A DNA stretch of 64,000 nt from Sphingomonas oryzagri (GTDB taxonomy: Bacteria > Pseudomonadota > Alphaproteobacteria > Sphingomonadales > Sphingomonadaceae): contig NZ_JARYGZ010000001.1 in NCBI RefSeq assembly GCF_029906645.1, positions 186,001 to 250,000 on the forward strand. Reading direction: 5' to 3'. The stretch's first letter is position 1. Every line of letters starts with the position of its first letter. A model generated the notes under the pieces. It was given only the letters and a program-made list of their open reading frames with translations, was not told where the DNA came from and searched no databases. Positions 1 to 8,626 of the stretch are shown piece after piece. Both the position numbers and the translations under genes were made by a program.

Positions 1-53
1 ACATCCAGGAGGTCGTCGTCCAGGTCCGGATGCAACGCGATCTGCTTATTCAC
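1..53 (-). CDS. 5' end of a leftward gene, probably polysaccharide chain-length/tyrosine-kinase protein (partial)
   Basis: A reading frame starts at a GTG whose complement is at 51-53, preceded on the minus strand by a GAGGGGAAGG Shine-Dalgarno stretch, and runs off the left edge. Only about 17 residues are visible (VNKQIALHPDLDDDLLD). It lies 20 bases downstream of the Wza-like export gene in the same direction, so it is probably the next gene of the same operon. In sphingomonad clusters that position is often a Wzz/BY-kinase-type protein, but that is inference from context; the visible residues do not identify a family. Confidence 0.55.
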   Translation of the reverse strand, partial: MNKQIALHPDLDDDLLD

Positions 54-72
54 GAGCCTTCCCCTCTAAACC

Positions 73-828
73 TTAACGCGTCGCGGCGTAGCTGAACGCC
101 GTCAGCAACGGAGCCGCCGTGAGTACGTCGCGCCAGGCGGCCTTCACATTGGACAGGCCGACGACGATCGTGTCGCTGCCCTTGATTTCGGGATCGGGCG
201 CAAGCCCGCGATTGATCTTGCTGACGTCGAACAGGCCGCCGATGCGTTGCCCGTTGACCATGCGGAACACCGCCACCTGATCGAGCGCGGCGACGCGCGA
301 CGTGCCCTTCGCCATGGCGAGCGCATCGAGCAGCGTGGTGCGCCCCTTGATCGCGTAGACGCCCGGTTCCGTCACCGATCCGTTCACGGTCACATGCTGC
401 GAGACCGAGTCGGTGACGATCACCGAGACCTGCGGATTGGTGAGGTAGCGCGTGCTGAGCTTGCTCGAGATTTCTGCGGCGAGTTCGGTCGACGTCTTGT
501 CCTCGGCCGACACCTGGCCGATCAGCGGAAGCAGGACGTTGCCCGCTGCGTCCACCTGGATCGCCGCCGAGGTCAGGTCCGGTTCCTGAAAGACCGTCAC
601 CGCAATCGTATCGAGCGGGCCGATCTTGTAATTGTCCGTGCTGTGCTCGGTATTGGGCGGCGGGAACGTGTTGTAGGCCGCGCTGCCCGACGGCAGGGTG
701 GAACGCGTCGCGCAACCGGCGAGGCCGCAGAGAGAAAGCAGTATCAGAGCGGAAAATCCGCCCGCACGCCTTCCAGATACGGATTTTCCGGCACGTGTTT
801 TCTCAAACGGCCGAAATCCAGATTGCAT
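73..828 (-). CDS. Wza-like polysaccharide export lipoprotein (Poly_export + SLBB)
   Basis: An outer-membrane export protein for capsular or exopolysaccharide, 251 aa. The N-terminus is a long basic leader, a hydrophobic segment and a lipobox LAGC with the acylated Cys near residue 39. The Poly_export domain spans about 65-142 (YKIGPLDTIAVTVFQEPDL, then NPQVSV) and is followed by one SLBB-type beta-grasp region (VTVNGSVTEPGVYAIKG). The length fits the short alphaproteobacterial members, which lack the long E. coli Wza C-terminal barrel helix region. It is followed closely by the partial gene at the left edge, and a TPR protein and a Wzy-like polymerase lie upstream on the same strand. It should act in the periplasm and outer membrane as the secretion channel of the polymer assembled by these genes. 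Confidence 0.9.
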   Translation of the reverse strand: MQSGFRPFEKTRAGKSVSGRRAGGFSALILLSLCGLAGCATRSTLPSGSAAYNTFPPPNTEHSTDNYKIGPLDTIAVTVFQEPDLTSAAIQVDAAGNVLLPLIGQVSAEDKTSTELAAEISSKLSTRYLTNPQVSVIVTDSVSQHVTVNGSVTEPGVYAIKGRTTLLDALAMAKGTSRVAALDQVAVFRMVNGQRIGGLFDVSKINRGLAPDPEIKGSDTIVVGLSNVKAAWRDVLTAAPLLTAFSYAATR

Positions 829-884
829 GCCCCACTCCCTCAGCTTGCATGATCGACAATGCTATAGCCGCTCGAGCTTTGCTG

Positions 885-922
885 CATAGCACAATTTCGT
901 TCGGTTGGCCCATCATAGCACA
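885..922. promoter_or_regulatory. Direct repeat CATAGCACA x2 upstream of the export gene
   Basis: The 115-base gap between the TPR gene and the export gene contains CATAGCACA at 885-893 and again at 914-922, 29 bp apart (start to start). Nothing else in the gap looks coding. The spacing is close to three helical turns, so the copies could be binding sites for a regulator of the export operon. No regulator is assigned and no confident -35/-10 pair was found. Confidence 0.3.
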
Positions 923-943
923 CAACACGGCTCGTTTGGCGAG

Positions 944-2134
944 TCAGTTGATTACCATATCAAAAAAACGGACTTCCCCGTTTGATGAACCCGCCTGCGG
1001 ACGGGCCTGGAGCTCGATGACCTGATCCGTGCAGTCCGGTGCGGTTGCGAACGCGGCCGTGTCGCGCTTGCCGCTGCCCTGCAACGTCGTGATGGTGGGG
1101 CCGTGCGGCATGCAGCGGATCGTCCAGGCGAGGCTTCGCAGGCTGGATGCCGGTCCGGCGCTCGAAACCGTGAGCTGGTGTTCGCCCGGCGTCAGGCGGA
1201 GCCACTGGCGCGCCAACGTGCCGCTCGCCGTACCATCGGTGCGAACGAGCAGGGCATCGCCGGGCGCGTTGTCGCGTTTTTCCGCGGATGTTTCCGCGCC
1301 GGGAACGGAGCGGAGCGACCATTCGAACGGCGATGCGTAGCTCTGGGCAGTCCTTTCAAACCGGCCGTCATAGAGTGGCTGGTTCGCGCCATGGTTGGCG
1401 GCGATCCACAGGTTCCGTGCTTCACCGGCGGCGCCGGCGGAAACCATCGCGGAAAGGACCTGGACGAGTTCGTCGTGCGAAGGCGGATTGGCCGTGCCGG
1501 ACAGGCCCGCGAGCAGGCTGCCGCGCGCACGCGCGGCATCGGGCGATGCGAGGGTGGGGTCAGCGAAATAGCTCTGTCGCCATGCCGGATTGAGCGCCAG
1601 CCTGCGCAGCAGATAGGGGCGCAGCTGCGGATCGGCCGCGCTGCTGTCGATCAGGGCATGGAGTTGCGGCAGATCGGGATTGACGCGAAGGGCTGCGTCC
1701 AGACGGTTCGCCGCATTCTCGTAATCCTTGGCCTGCACATAGGCGGCCGCCAGCCAGAGCTGGGTGGGCAGGTCGCGCCAGCCGAGCGCCGCGGCCTGGT
1801 TCATCAGCGCGTTGCTGTGCTGCCAGTTGCCCTGTTGCTGCTCCGCCAGCGCAAGCACGCGGAGCGACGCGTCCGAGATCGGCGAGACGGCCAGCGCATT
1901 GCGCGCCAATGTCTCCGCTCCGGCGGGATCCCCGTCGGCCAGGCGCTGCTGCGCCGCGGCGGTCGCCGCCGATTGCGAATCCTCGGCGAAATCCGCTGCG
2001 GCGAGGTCCTCGTCCGCACTATGCGCGAGAGCCAGCGACAGTTGCAGTGTCGGCCAGGCGAGCAGCAGGCCGACCGCGCAGCCGATGATCTTCGCCTTCC
2101 GGCTGGCTGGCCTTTCCTTATGCGTTTTCTTCAC
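944..2134 (-). CDS. TPR-containing membrane-anchored protein of the polysaccharide cluster
   Basis: A 396-aa protein with a basic N-terminus and one hydrophobic segment at about 17-37 (signal anchor), then a TPR-like alpha-helical region at about 55-160 (ADGDPAGAETLARNAL, LGWRDLPTQLWLAAAYVQAKDYENAANRLDAAL). The C-terminal third looks like a beta-rich periplasmic domain and has no family I recognise. It lies between the O-antigen-ligase-like gene and the export lipoprotein, all leftward, so a scaffold or assembly role in polysaccharide export is likely. That role is inferred from position only. Confidence 0.7.
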   Translation of the reverse strand: MKKTHKERPASRKAKIIGCAVGLLLAWPTLQLSLALAHSADEDLAAADFAEDSQSAATAAAQQRLADGDPAGAETLARNALAVSPISDASLRVLALAEQQQGNWQHSNALMNQAAALGWRDLPTQLWLAAAYVQAKDYENAANRLDAALRVNPDLPQLHALIDSSAADPQLRPYLLRRLALNPAWRQSYFADPTLASPDAARARGSLLAGLSGTANPPSHDELVQVLSAMVSAGAAGEARNLWIAANHGANQPLYDGRFERTAQSYASPFEWSLRSVPGAETSAEKRDNAPGDALLVRTDGTASGTLARQWLRLTPGEHQLTVSSAGPASSLRSLAWTIRCMPHGPTITTLQGSGKRDTAAFATAPDCTDQVIELQARPQAGSSNGEVRFFDMVIN

Positions 2135-2230
2135 GTCGTCACCCGCGGCGGTTCAGGGGGGAGGCTTCCAGGCATCGGCCTGTTCTCGGATACTCGTTCT
2201 GCCGGATCACGAGCATGGCCCTCTTTTTTG

Positions 2231-3637
2231 TCATCGCGTCGCAGCGTCGGCGGTCGCCGGTTGCGGTTCCTGAAGGAAATCGGGCTGCGGCGACACCTTG
2301 AACGGGCCTTTCCGCCGGGACCGCATACGCGCGTCGCGAGCGGGGAAAAGCATCGCGTTGAGCTGGCCGAAGGCCGCCAGCAGGATGAAGGTCCGCATCG
2401 GATAGTCGGTGATCGAGTGCAGCAGCAGGATGGCGAGGCCGGTGAATCCGACGAGGCGCTGTTGCGCGGCATCGCCGGACAGGCGCGGAAAAACCCGCAG
2501 GCCCAGCAGGATGGCGTAGGCAACGATCAGCACGATGCCGGCGACGCCGGTTTCTAGGAACAGCTCCAGATAATCGTTGTGCGCATGGTTCACCCAGGCG
2601 GCGTTCACCGAATCGAGATCGGCGAACATGTCGTAGACCGGCACGAACGATCCGACCCCGCTGCCGACCGGCCAGAAGGACTTCGCCGCCGCGATGGTGC
2701 CGCGCCACAGCTGCGGGCGCAGATCCTCGCCGACATCCTGGAACCGGTGGAGCGCGTGGGCGCCGATCGGTGTCCAGATCAGCAACGCGGCGGCGATCAC
2801 GGCGACCGCGCCGATCGTTGCCGAGCCAATCCATATGGTGCGGCTTGCGATATTGCCCGAATGGATCACGAAGGCGACGACGATCACCACGGGCAGGATC
2901 GCGAGCGCCGTGCGCGACTGGGTGGCGATAATGCCGACCGTGAAGAACAGCACCGCGCAGAGCAGGATCAGGCGTCGGCGATCATGTCGGAAGGGAAGCG
3001 TTTCCGCGATCCGCGCGCACATCGGAATGGCGAGCAGGAGGAGATCCGCCTGATGGTTCCGGTTGGCGAAGAGGCCGACCGGCAGCCCGAAATGCACGAA
3101 GGAGAAGAGGTAGAACCGGCCGGTCGCGACTTGGAACACACCCAGCAGAAGGCTGCAGAAGGCCAGGCCGACGACCAGCATCATCAACTGGTCGCGTTTG
3201 CGCGTGCCAAGCTGCAGCGTGGCGACGAACGCCGCGATCGGCACGATCAGGGCGAGACCCCGCATCGCCGCCTGTTCGGGATCGAGCGCGATCGGCCGCG
3301 CCTGATCGCCTTGCCCGATCAGCTGCGAGATGGTGTCGGGTACGGCCCGGCCCGGCAGGGATCGCCAGATCGAAGCGGGCAGGGGGATCAGCTGGATAAA
3401 CGGCACCAGCGCCACACAGGCCGCGAAAACCAAGGCGGATTTGGCGTGATCGGGATATTTGCCGTCGACGATCCCGATCATCGCGATCCCCAGGACGGCG
3501 CAGCCGATCAGTTCGACCAGCATCGAGATGTTCGGCGCGGTCACTCCGCCGCCGAGCAGGCCGCTGGCAAGCAGGAGCAGCGCCGTGAGTGCGAACGTCA
3601 ACTGGGATCGAGTCATCGCGTCTGAGAGTCCGTTCAC
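2231..3637 (-). CDS. O-antigen ligase/polymerase family membrane protein (Wzy-like)
   Basis: A 468-aa polytopic membrane protein with about 11-12 hydrophobic segments. The Wzy_C/O-antigen ligase signature HNDYLELFLETGVAG sits near residue 350, after the large periplasmic loop, as is typical of the family. Residue 7 (MTRSQ) is an alternative start. In an exopolysaccharide locus the likely job is polymerising repeat units on the periplasmic face of the inner membrane. A ligase role cannot be excluded from sequence. Its C-terminal tail is basic and Pro/Ala-rich. It is transcribed leftward toward the TPR and export genes. Confidence 0.85.
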   Translation of the reverse strand: MNGLSDAMTRSQLTFALTALLLLASGLLGGGVTAPNISMLVELIGCAVLGIAMIGIVDGKYPDHAKSALVFAACVALVPFIQLIPLPASIWRSLPGRAVPDTISQLIGQGDQARPIALDPEQAAMRGLALIVPIAAFVATLQLGTRKRDQLMMLVVGLAFCSLLLGVFQVATGRFYLFSFVHFGLPVGLFANRNHQADLLLLAIPMCARIAETLPFRHDRRRLILLCAVLFFTVGIIATQSRTALAILPVVIVVAFVIHSGNIASRTIWIGSATIGAVAVIAAALLIWTPIGAHALHRFQDVGEDLRPQLWRGTIAAAKSFWPVGSGVGSFVPVYDMFADLDSVNAAWVNHAHNDYLELFLETGVAGIVLIVAYAILLGLRVFPRLSGDAAQQRLVGFTGLAILLLHSITDYPMRTFILLAAFGQLNAMLFPARDARMRSRRKGPFKVSPQPDFLQEPQPATADAATR

Positions 3638-3922
3638 TGCCGGTCGTACGGTTGTCGGCTGACCCCCCGGCCTGCAATCCGCCGCACCGTCATGGGCTGA
3701 AGACCATGTGGTTTCGCGATGAGATGTCGGGCGCCGGCGGCCCCTTCATCCTCTCGGTCTGCGGTCGAGTGCCAGACGGCGAGGAGATTGTCCAACCGGC
3801 TCGTTATTTTCAAGGCCGGCGCATCTATCCGGCATGGCGGACAGGGTGCTGCCTCACCTTGCCGGTGCGGACGGGCTGGCGCCGGGCGGCCGCGAGGGCT
3901 AATGGGTGGGACGGAGATTGTC

Positions 3923-4348
3923 ATGCGCCTGCCCCTCATTCTTGCATCGGTGGCCGTCATCGTCCTCGGCACCGCTACCAGCACCGCTGCGTTCGCGCAG
4001 ATGAACGACCTGCCGCGTGAGCCGGTCGATCCCCGCGACAAATATGATCCAAACCCGCCGTCCCCTCCCAATCCGAATCGGCTCAATCCGCGCACGGGCG
4101 TGCAAAACGCGCCGGACGGACCGGATAATGGGGGCGCGAATCCGGCTGTCGCTGCCAGCGTGCAGCCGGTGCCGGGAGGGGCCGATACGCTGGAATCCAT
4201 GGGCGGCATGGCGATTTACACGCCGCCATCCCTGGATACTGGATCGACGGAGCCGTTATCGCTGCCCGGAATGGATATTTACACGCCGCCCTCCGCCGAT
4301 TCTGCGACGGGTGCGGCAACCAGTTATCCGGCCTGGTGGCCGCAATAA
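3923..4348 (+). CDS. Small secreted Pro-rich protein with two IYTPPS repeats
   Basis: A 141-aa protein beginning MRLPLILASVAVIVLG and ending its signal peptide at TSTAAFAQ. This start is chosen over the longer upstream frame because it gives a clean signal peptide and is preceded by GGAG six bases away. The mature part is low-complexity and rich in Pro/Asn/Gly, and carries GMAIYTPPS and GMDIYTPPS about 20 residues apart. No family recognised. It stands between the divergent polymerase and the priming glycosyltransferase, so it may belong to the polysaccharide cluster. Confidence 0.65.
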   Translation: MRLPLILASVAVIVLGTATSTAAFAQMNDLPREPVDPRDKYDPNPPSPPNPNRLNPRTGVQNAPDGPDNGGANPAVAASVQPVPGGADTLESMGGMAIYTPPSLDTGSTEPLSLPGMDIYTPPSADSATGAATSYPAWWPQ

Positions 4349-4568
4349 AAGTCGGACGGATGCGCAGCACGATGTGTGGACTTGCTGGTGCGTCTCTTCT
4401 CGCCTCATTGAAGAAGCCATTGTAAATCGCGACGGATTGGTCCTTAAACGAGACAGGATTCGCGCTTGATCGGTTGCTGCGTTGCGGCAACTGGCGCAAA
4501 ACCCATTGCACGGTTTATAACAAGTTCACCGAATCGGTAGCCGCGTGCAGAGCGAAGGGGAAACTCTC

Positions 4569-5969
4569 ATGACGGAGAGGGCCAGTGGCCTGCCATGGTC
4601 GGAAAGCGGGCGTCTCACCCGATATTCCGATCTTCTCCCAAGACGATCCGGTCTGCGCCTGCGGCTTCAGATTATGCTGATGGTCATCGATTCCATCGCA
4701 TTGGCTCTGGGCGTGGTGGCGGCGAACCGGATCTGGCTGGGAAGCGACTGGAGCCTCTATAATCTCGGCATCGCCGGTGCGCTCGTGCCGCTGTACCTCA
4801 TCGCGGGCATCAACAACGCTGCATTCAGTGCCGACGCGCTGCCGTCGATGCGGCTGGGTGCCTATCGTGCGTTTCGCGCGATTCTGCTCGCCGCGTCAGG
4901 CGTCGTCCTGACCGCATTCTTCCTTAAGGCGGGCGAGCACATCTCGCGCGTCACGGTGCTGCTCGGCAGCGCGATGTCGATGATGCTGCTGATCGCGGCG
5001 CGATCGGCCTTCCATTACTGGACGCGCCGCCGGTTCGGCACCGCACTCCACAGCAACGTGGTCATTCGGGACGGCTGCTCGTTCGATGCGCCGCCGGGCG
5101 CTTTCGTGGTGGATGCAGCCGAAATCGATATCCGTTGCGATCTTCGTGATCCGCTGATGCTCGATCGCATCGGCAAGCTGCTCAAGCCGGCGGACCGCGT
5201 GCTGGTCGCCTGTTCGGAGGAACGGCGCCGCGACTGGGCGATGGTGCTGAAGGGGGCGAACATCCGCGGGGAGGTGCTGAGCGCCGAACTGGGAGTGCTC
5301 GGCCCGATCGGCATAGGCAGCTTCGGCGACAGCGCGACCGTCATCGTCTCGGCCGGCTCCCTCGATCTGCGCCAGCGGATCGTGAAGCGTGCTCTGGATC
5401 TCGCGATCGGCGTGACGGCTCTGATCGTGCTGGCGCCGTTCCTTTTGATCGTGGCGCTTGCGGTAAAGCTCGACAGTCCGGGCGCAGTGCTGTTCGTGCA
5501 GGATCGCGTGGGGCGCGGCAACCGCCTGTTCGGCATGTATAAATTTCGCAGCATGCGGTCTGACGCGTGCGATTCGAAGGCCAGCAAGCTGACGACGCGC
5601 GGCGATGCACGCGTGACGAAGGTCGGGCGCTTCATCCGCGCGACCAGCATCGACGAGCTGCCGCAGATCTTCAACATCATCAAGGGTGACATGAGCTTCG
5701 TCGGGCCGCGCCCGCACGCCCTGGGCGCTCTGGCCGGCGATCTGCTGTATTGGGAAGTCGACGAGCGCTATTGGCACCGTCATTCCTGCAAGCCCGGCCT
5801 TACCGGACTGGCGCAGGTTCGGGGCTTCCGCGGCAACACCTATCGCGAGATCGATCTGACCAACCGTCTGCAGGCCGATCTGCAATATGTGTCGGGCTGG
5901 TCGATCTGGCGGGACGTCTCGATCCTGCTCGCCACGCTCCGTGTCGTGGTGCACCGCAACGCCTATTGA
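4569..5969 (+). CDS. Polyprenyl glycosylphosphotransferase (exopolysaccharide priming enzyme)
   Basis: It transfers a sugar-1-phosphate from a nucleotide sugar to undecaprenyl phosphate, the first committed step of polymer assembly. The 466-aa protein (ATG at 4569, with AGGGGA upstream; a GTG 8 codons earlier is also open) has several N-terminal membrane spans (about 30-140), a middle domain, and a C-terminal bacterial sugar transferase domain from about residue 278. Seen motifs are KRALDLAIG plus hydrophobic hairpin, VQDRVGRGNRLFGMYKFRSM, DELPQIFNIIKGDMSFVGPRP and KPGLTGLAQVRG. This is the WbaP/ExoY/SpsB-like architecture; the sugar is not determinable. Confidence 0.92.
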   Translation: MTERASGLPWSESGRLTRYSDLLPRRSGLRLRLQIMLMVIDSIALALGVVAANRIWLGSDWSLYNLGIAGALVPLYLIAGINNAAFSADALPSMRLGAYRAFRAILLAASGVVLTAFFLKAGEHISRVTVLLGSAMSMMLLIAARSAFHYWTRRRFGTALHSNVVIRDGCSFDAPPGAFVVDAAEIDIRCDLRDPLMLDRIGKLLKPADRVLVACSEERRRDWAMVLKGANIRGEVLSAELGVLGPIGIGSFGDSATVIVSAGSLDLRQRIVKRALDLAIGVTALIVLAPFLLIVALAVKLDSPGAVLFVQDRVGRGNRLFGMYKFRSMRSDACDSKASKLTTRGDARVTKVGRFIRATSIDELPQIFNIIKGDMSFVGPRPHALGALAGDLLYWEVDERYWHRHSCKPGLTGLAQVRGFRGNTYREIDLTNRLQADLQYVSGWSIWRDVSILLATLRVVVHRNAY

Positions 5970-5981
5970 TGCGTCGGCGGC

Positions 5982-6725
5982 TTAATCCACCGTCGCCATG
6001 AACCAGCGTTCGCGCCCCTCCAGTCCGATCGCGGTCAGTCGGCCGGACGCATAGGCCCCCGTGTCCAGCCCGATGCGGTTGGTGCGTTCTTCCACCTCGG
6101 TGTTGATCGAGTGGCCGTGCACGATCATCGCGCCATGCTTCTTCTTGCTTTCGAGAAAATCCTCGCGGATCCACAGGCGATCCTCGTCGATCTGCTTGTC
6201 GAGCGGAACGCCGGGCCGGATGCCGGCATGGACGAAATAATAATCGCCCATGCGCAGGTTCGGCCTCATCCGCCCGAGCCAGGCGCGCGCGGCGGCGGGG
6301 ACGGCACGCCGGGCGGCGTCCAAGATGTCCTCCTGCGATCCACCTTCCAGCACGCTTTCCGCGACACCCCAGGATCGCAGGGCCGCCTTGCCGCCAAAGC
6401 CCAGCCAATTGCGCAGCAGATCGCCCTTGCCGTCGAGCACGTCGAGCATCACCGCCTCATGATTGCCCATGATCGCGATTGTTCGCGCCCACGGCACTCC
6501 GGCGCGTGCCCGGTCCACGACCCCGCTCGAATCGGGGCCGCGATCGATCAGGTCGCCCAGCAGGATCAGCGTCACCTCTGCCGCGGGTCGAGCCGCGTTA
6601 TCCTGCCGGATGGACTCGATCAGGCGATCGAACAGATCGAGGCGCCCATGGACGTCTCCGACGGCGTAGACGCGATGGCCTGGCGGCAGGGACGGCTCGA
6701 ACGACGATTTCAACCAACCGAACAT
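5982..6725 (-). CDS. PPP-family metallophosphoesterase (serine/threonine phosphatase or Ap4A hydrolase-like)
   Basis: A 247-aa phosphoesterase starting MFGWLKSSFEPSLPPG; a frame 29 codons longer is open but not credible. The PPP metal-binding signatures are all present: GDVHGR (about 22-27), GDLIDRG (about 58-64), GNHE (about 90) and HAGIRPG (about 150). The Arg and His residues needed for the dimetal site are there. Such proteins occur widely beside proteobacterial polysaccharide genes as protein phosphatases or dinucleotide hydrolases, and the substrate is unknown. It converges on the glycosylphosphotransferase with a 12-base gap. Confidence 0.85.
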   Translation of the reverse strand: MFGWLKSSFEPSLPPGHRVYAVGDVHGRLDLFDRLIESIRQDNAARPAAEVTLILLGDLIDRGPDSSGVVDRARAGVPWARTIAIMGNHEAVMLDVLDGKGDLLRNWLGFGGKAALRSWGVAESVLEGGSQEDILDAARRAVPAAARAWLGRMRPNLRMGDYYFVHAGIRPGVPLDKQIDEDRLWIREDFLESKKKHGAMIVHGHSINTEVEERTNRIGLDTGAYASGRLTAIGLEGRERWFMATVD

Positions 6726-7048
6726 TGCTGACGGGAATTCCTTGCGGGATATGCTGCGGCAATCGCACCGGCGGGTTGCGCGCAGCCCTGGACCTTCGCT
6801 TGAATCCCCCAATGATGCGGTGAAGTCAAAGTCGTTTATCTGTCCGGCGTCGGATTTTGACGCCGCAACACAGTGCCGCCAGAAATTTTTTCCCCTCGAT
6901 GGAACCTTCGGGGCGGTCGATGATTTCTGGCCGCTGCTGCGGATTGCGTCCGTTGCAATTCAGTGCGGTCCACATGTCGTTAGCGCTTGATCGCGCAGGG
7001 CTTTGTGTGGCATTGCACTGCGGTATCGGTTCAGAAGGAGGAAAGGTT
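6726..7048. other. 323-bp gap between divergent genes, no gene seen
   Basis: No open frame here has both a plausible start and coding composition; the frames are short and Arg/Pro-rich. It must contain the promoters of the phosphatase (leftward) and of the small secreted protein at 7049 (rightward). The right end carries the latter's strong ribosome site AGAAGGAGG at 7033-7041. A small RNA cannot be excluded. Confidence 0.4.
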
Positions 7049-7327
7049 ATGGGGATTCGCACTATCTCGATCGCGTTCGCCGCTGCAGCTTTGATCGGCA
7101 CGTCGTCGATGGCTGCGGCTCCTGTCATGCCGTCGGCGGCGCAGCTTTCGCTGGCGCCCGTGGCTGGCACCAACCTTGGCTCGACGGCCCGTCTGGGCAC
7201 CGTCAAGTCGAACCGCAGCAGCTCGATCACGGGCGGCGGCGCGGTGATCGGCGTTCTGGCGGCCGCGGCCGTCGTCGGTGGCGTGGTTGCCGCCACCAGC
7301 AATGGTCATTCCTCGACCAGCCCGTGA
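7049..7327 (+). CDS. Small Ala/Gly-rich exported protein, function unknown
   Basis: A 92-aa protein with a signal peptide (MGIRTISIAFAAAALIG to SMAAAP) and a second hydrophobic Gly/Ala-rich segment near the C-terminus (GGGAVIGVLAAAAVVGGVVAA), flanked by Ser/Thr stretches. The start is fixed by an excellent AGAAGGAGG Shine-Dalgarno. A strong intrinsic terminator follows 30 bases after the stop, so it is a monocistronic unit. Small proteins of this style are common in sphingomonads, but no function is known to me. Confidence 0.7.
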   Translation: MGIRTISIAFAAAALIGTSSMAAAPVMPSAAQLSLAPVAGTNLGSTARLGTVKSNRSSSITGGGAVIGVLAAAAVVGGVVAATSNGHSSTSP

Positions 7328-7356
7328 TTCGACGCTGACTCAGCGTTGAGAACATG

Positions 7357-7387
7357 AAGCGCGGCCTCTTGGTCGCGCTTTTTGTTT
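7357..7387 (+). terminator. Intrinsic terminator after the 92-aa gene
   Basis: AAGCGCGGCC pairs with GGTCGCGCTT (one G-U) around a TCTT loop, followed directly by a T-rich run ending TTTTTGTTT. It lies 30 bases after the stop at 7327. Confidence 0.85.
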
Positions 7388-7498
7388 GGGTATCATGGCT
7401 TGTCCGGTTTTGCGTTCGGGCGGGGCATCGTCGCTGCGCTAGGCGAAGCGCGCGGCGGGAATGGAATCTGAGAATCTAGGGATGGTTCGCGCGCCGGT

Positions 7499-7840
7499 TC
7501 AGGCCAGATCGAACAATTCGTCCATCTTGAGATCGAGGCGTTCAATCTGCGCGCGGACGCGCGGCCATTCGTCCCTGAGGAATTTCTCGCGCGCCTGCCG
7601 GTGCAGCTTGGACGAGGCGCCCTCGGCCACGAACATGCCGACACCGCGCCGCACCACGACAAGCCCGTCATCCTGAAAGCTTTGATAGGCCTTGGCGACG
7701 GTCAGCGGATTGGCGCCATGTTCGGCCGCCAGAGCGCGAACGGACGGCAACGGATCCCCATCCCGGTATCGCCCTTCGAGAATCGCGTCGGCGATCACGT
7801 CGCGCAGGCGGATGTAGACGGGGCGATCATCGTTGGCCAT
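7499..7840 (-). CDS. GntR-family regulator, short YtrA-like type
   Basis: A 112-aa transcription factor starting MANDDRPVYIRLRD; a frame 12 codons longer is open. An N-terminal winged helix (about 8-75: IADAILEGRYRDGDPLPSVRALAAEHGANPLTVAKAYQSFQDDGLV) is followed by a short helical dimerisation tail of about 35 residues and no ligand domain. That is the YtrA subfamily plan. Members usually repress their own operon or a nearby ABC transporter. No transporter is adjacent here; a nitroreductase gene lies upstream on the same strand, 49 bases away. Confidence 0.88.
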   Translation of the reverse strand: MANDDRPVYIRLRDVIADAILEGRYRDGDPLPSVRALAAEHGANPLTVAKAYQSFQDDGLVVVRRGVGMFVAEGASSKLHRQAREKFLRDEWPRVRAQIERLDLKMDELFDLA

Positions 7841-7841
7841 G

Positions 7842-7866
7842 GTGCCATGCTGTAGTAATACGGCAC
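7842..7866. promoter_or_regulatory. Candidate autoregulatory operator at the gntR start
   Basis: GTGCC at 7842-7846 and GGCAC at 7862-7866 form an inverted repeat with a 15-base AT-richer centre (minus-strand GTATTACTAC) just before the gntR ATG. Bound protein here would block gntR initiation, as expected for an autorepressed GntR. Inferred from position and symmetry only. Confidence 0.35.
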
Positions 7867-7889
7867 GGCGGGTCAAGCGGCTTTGCGCT

Positions 7890-8462
7890 TTAGAAGCGCG
7901 AAACGATACTATCGTCGGACGGACGGGGGCGCTCGGTCGGCTCCTCGGCCAGCGACCCGAAGAACATGAAACCCGCGATCTTCGCGCCCGAATATCCGAG
8001 CCCGGCCGCGACCGACGGAGAATAAGCGGCCCAGCCGGTCAGCCAACTGCCGACGAAACCTTCCGCATGGGCGGCAACCAGCATCATTGTGCAGGCGGCG
8101 CCCGCCGACAGTTCCTGTTCCCAGACAGGGATCTTGGCGCCGGCATCTGGCGCCGAGACGACTGCCACAAGCGTGGGCGCCTGCTTGGCGAACTGGTCGA
8201 TCGCGGCGACATCGGGCCGGTCCTCGGCGCCATGCTCACTGCGCCACGCCTGCTGCAGCATCGCGGCAAAGGCGTCGCGACGGTCCTCGCCGATCACCAC
8301 GAAGCGCCACGGCGCGAGTTTGCCATGATCGGGCACGCGCATCGCTGCGGCGAGGATGCGCGCAAGCTGTGCCTCGTCCGGCCCCGGCGCGATCATGTCG
8401 CGCGGCTTTCCCGACCGGCGGGTGGCGACGAGCGTGGCGGGCGAGGTGCGGTCGTTGAGCAT
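7890..8462 (-). CDS. Nitroreductase-family FMN oxidoreductase (YdjA-like)
   Basis: A 190-aa flavoprotein of the nitroreductase fold. The start MLNDRTSPATLVATRRSGKPRD is chosen because the preceding 49 codons of open frame are Arg/Ala-rich and lack a signal or domain. The family N-terminal motif (RRSGKPRDM) and DHGKLAPWRFVVI are visible, as are the central ACTMMLVAAHAEGFVGSWLTG and the C-terminal GFMFFGS. These proteins reduce nitro or quinone compounds with NAD(P)H; the substrate is unknown. It is divergent from the POT transporter and upstream of gntR on the same strand. Confidence 0.87.
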   Translation of the reverse strand: MLNDRTSPATLVATRRSGKPRDMIAPGPDEAQLARILAAAMRVPDHGKLAPWRFVVIGEDRRDAFAAMLQQAWRSEHGAEDRPDVAAIDQFAKQAPTLVAVVSAPDAGAKIPVWEQELSAGAACTMMLVAAHAEGFVGSWLTGWAAYSPSVAAGLGYSGAKIAGFMFFGSLAEEPTERPRPSDDSIVSRF

Positions 8463-8493
8463 GGCCGCGCGACTAGCAGGCGCCGTTCGATGC

Positions 8494-8515
8494 GTCGATA
8501 ACACAGTCGATAACA
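8494..8515. promoter_or_regulatory. Tandem direct repeat GTCGATAACA between divergent promoters
   Basis: Two perfect copies of GTCGATAACA at 8494-8503 and 8506-8515 (12-bp period) lie between the nitroreductase and the POT transporter, which are transcribed apart. Such a short tandem repeat in a divergent promoter is a plausible operator or activator site. No regulator assigned. Confidence 0.35.
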
Positions 8516-8626
8516 ATGGGACGCAATATCGTTTCGCGCCTCTTGCCGAAGCCGTCCGTGCCGCTAGTCTGCGCCGCATGATCGGCGAGGCGACGAACGC
8601 CCGCCCCAATGATTTTCGGAGCCTGA

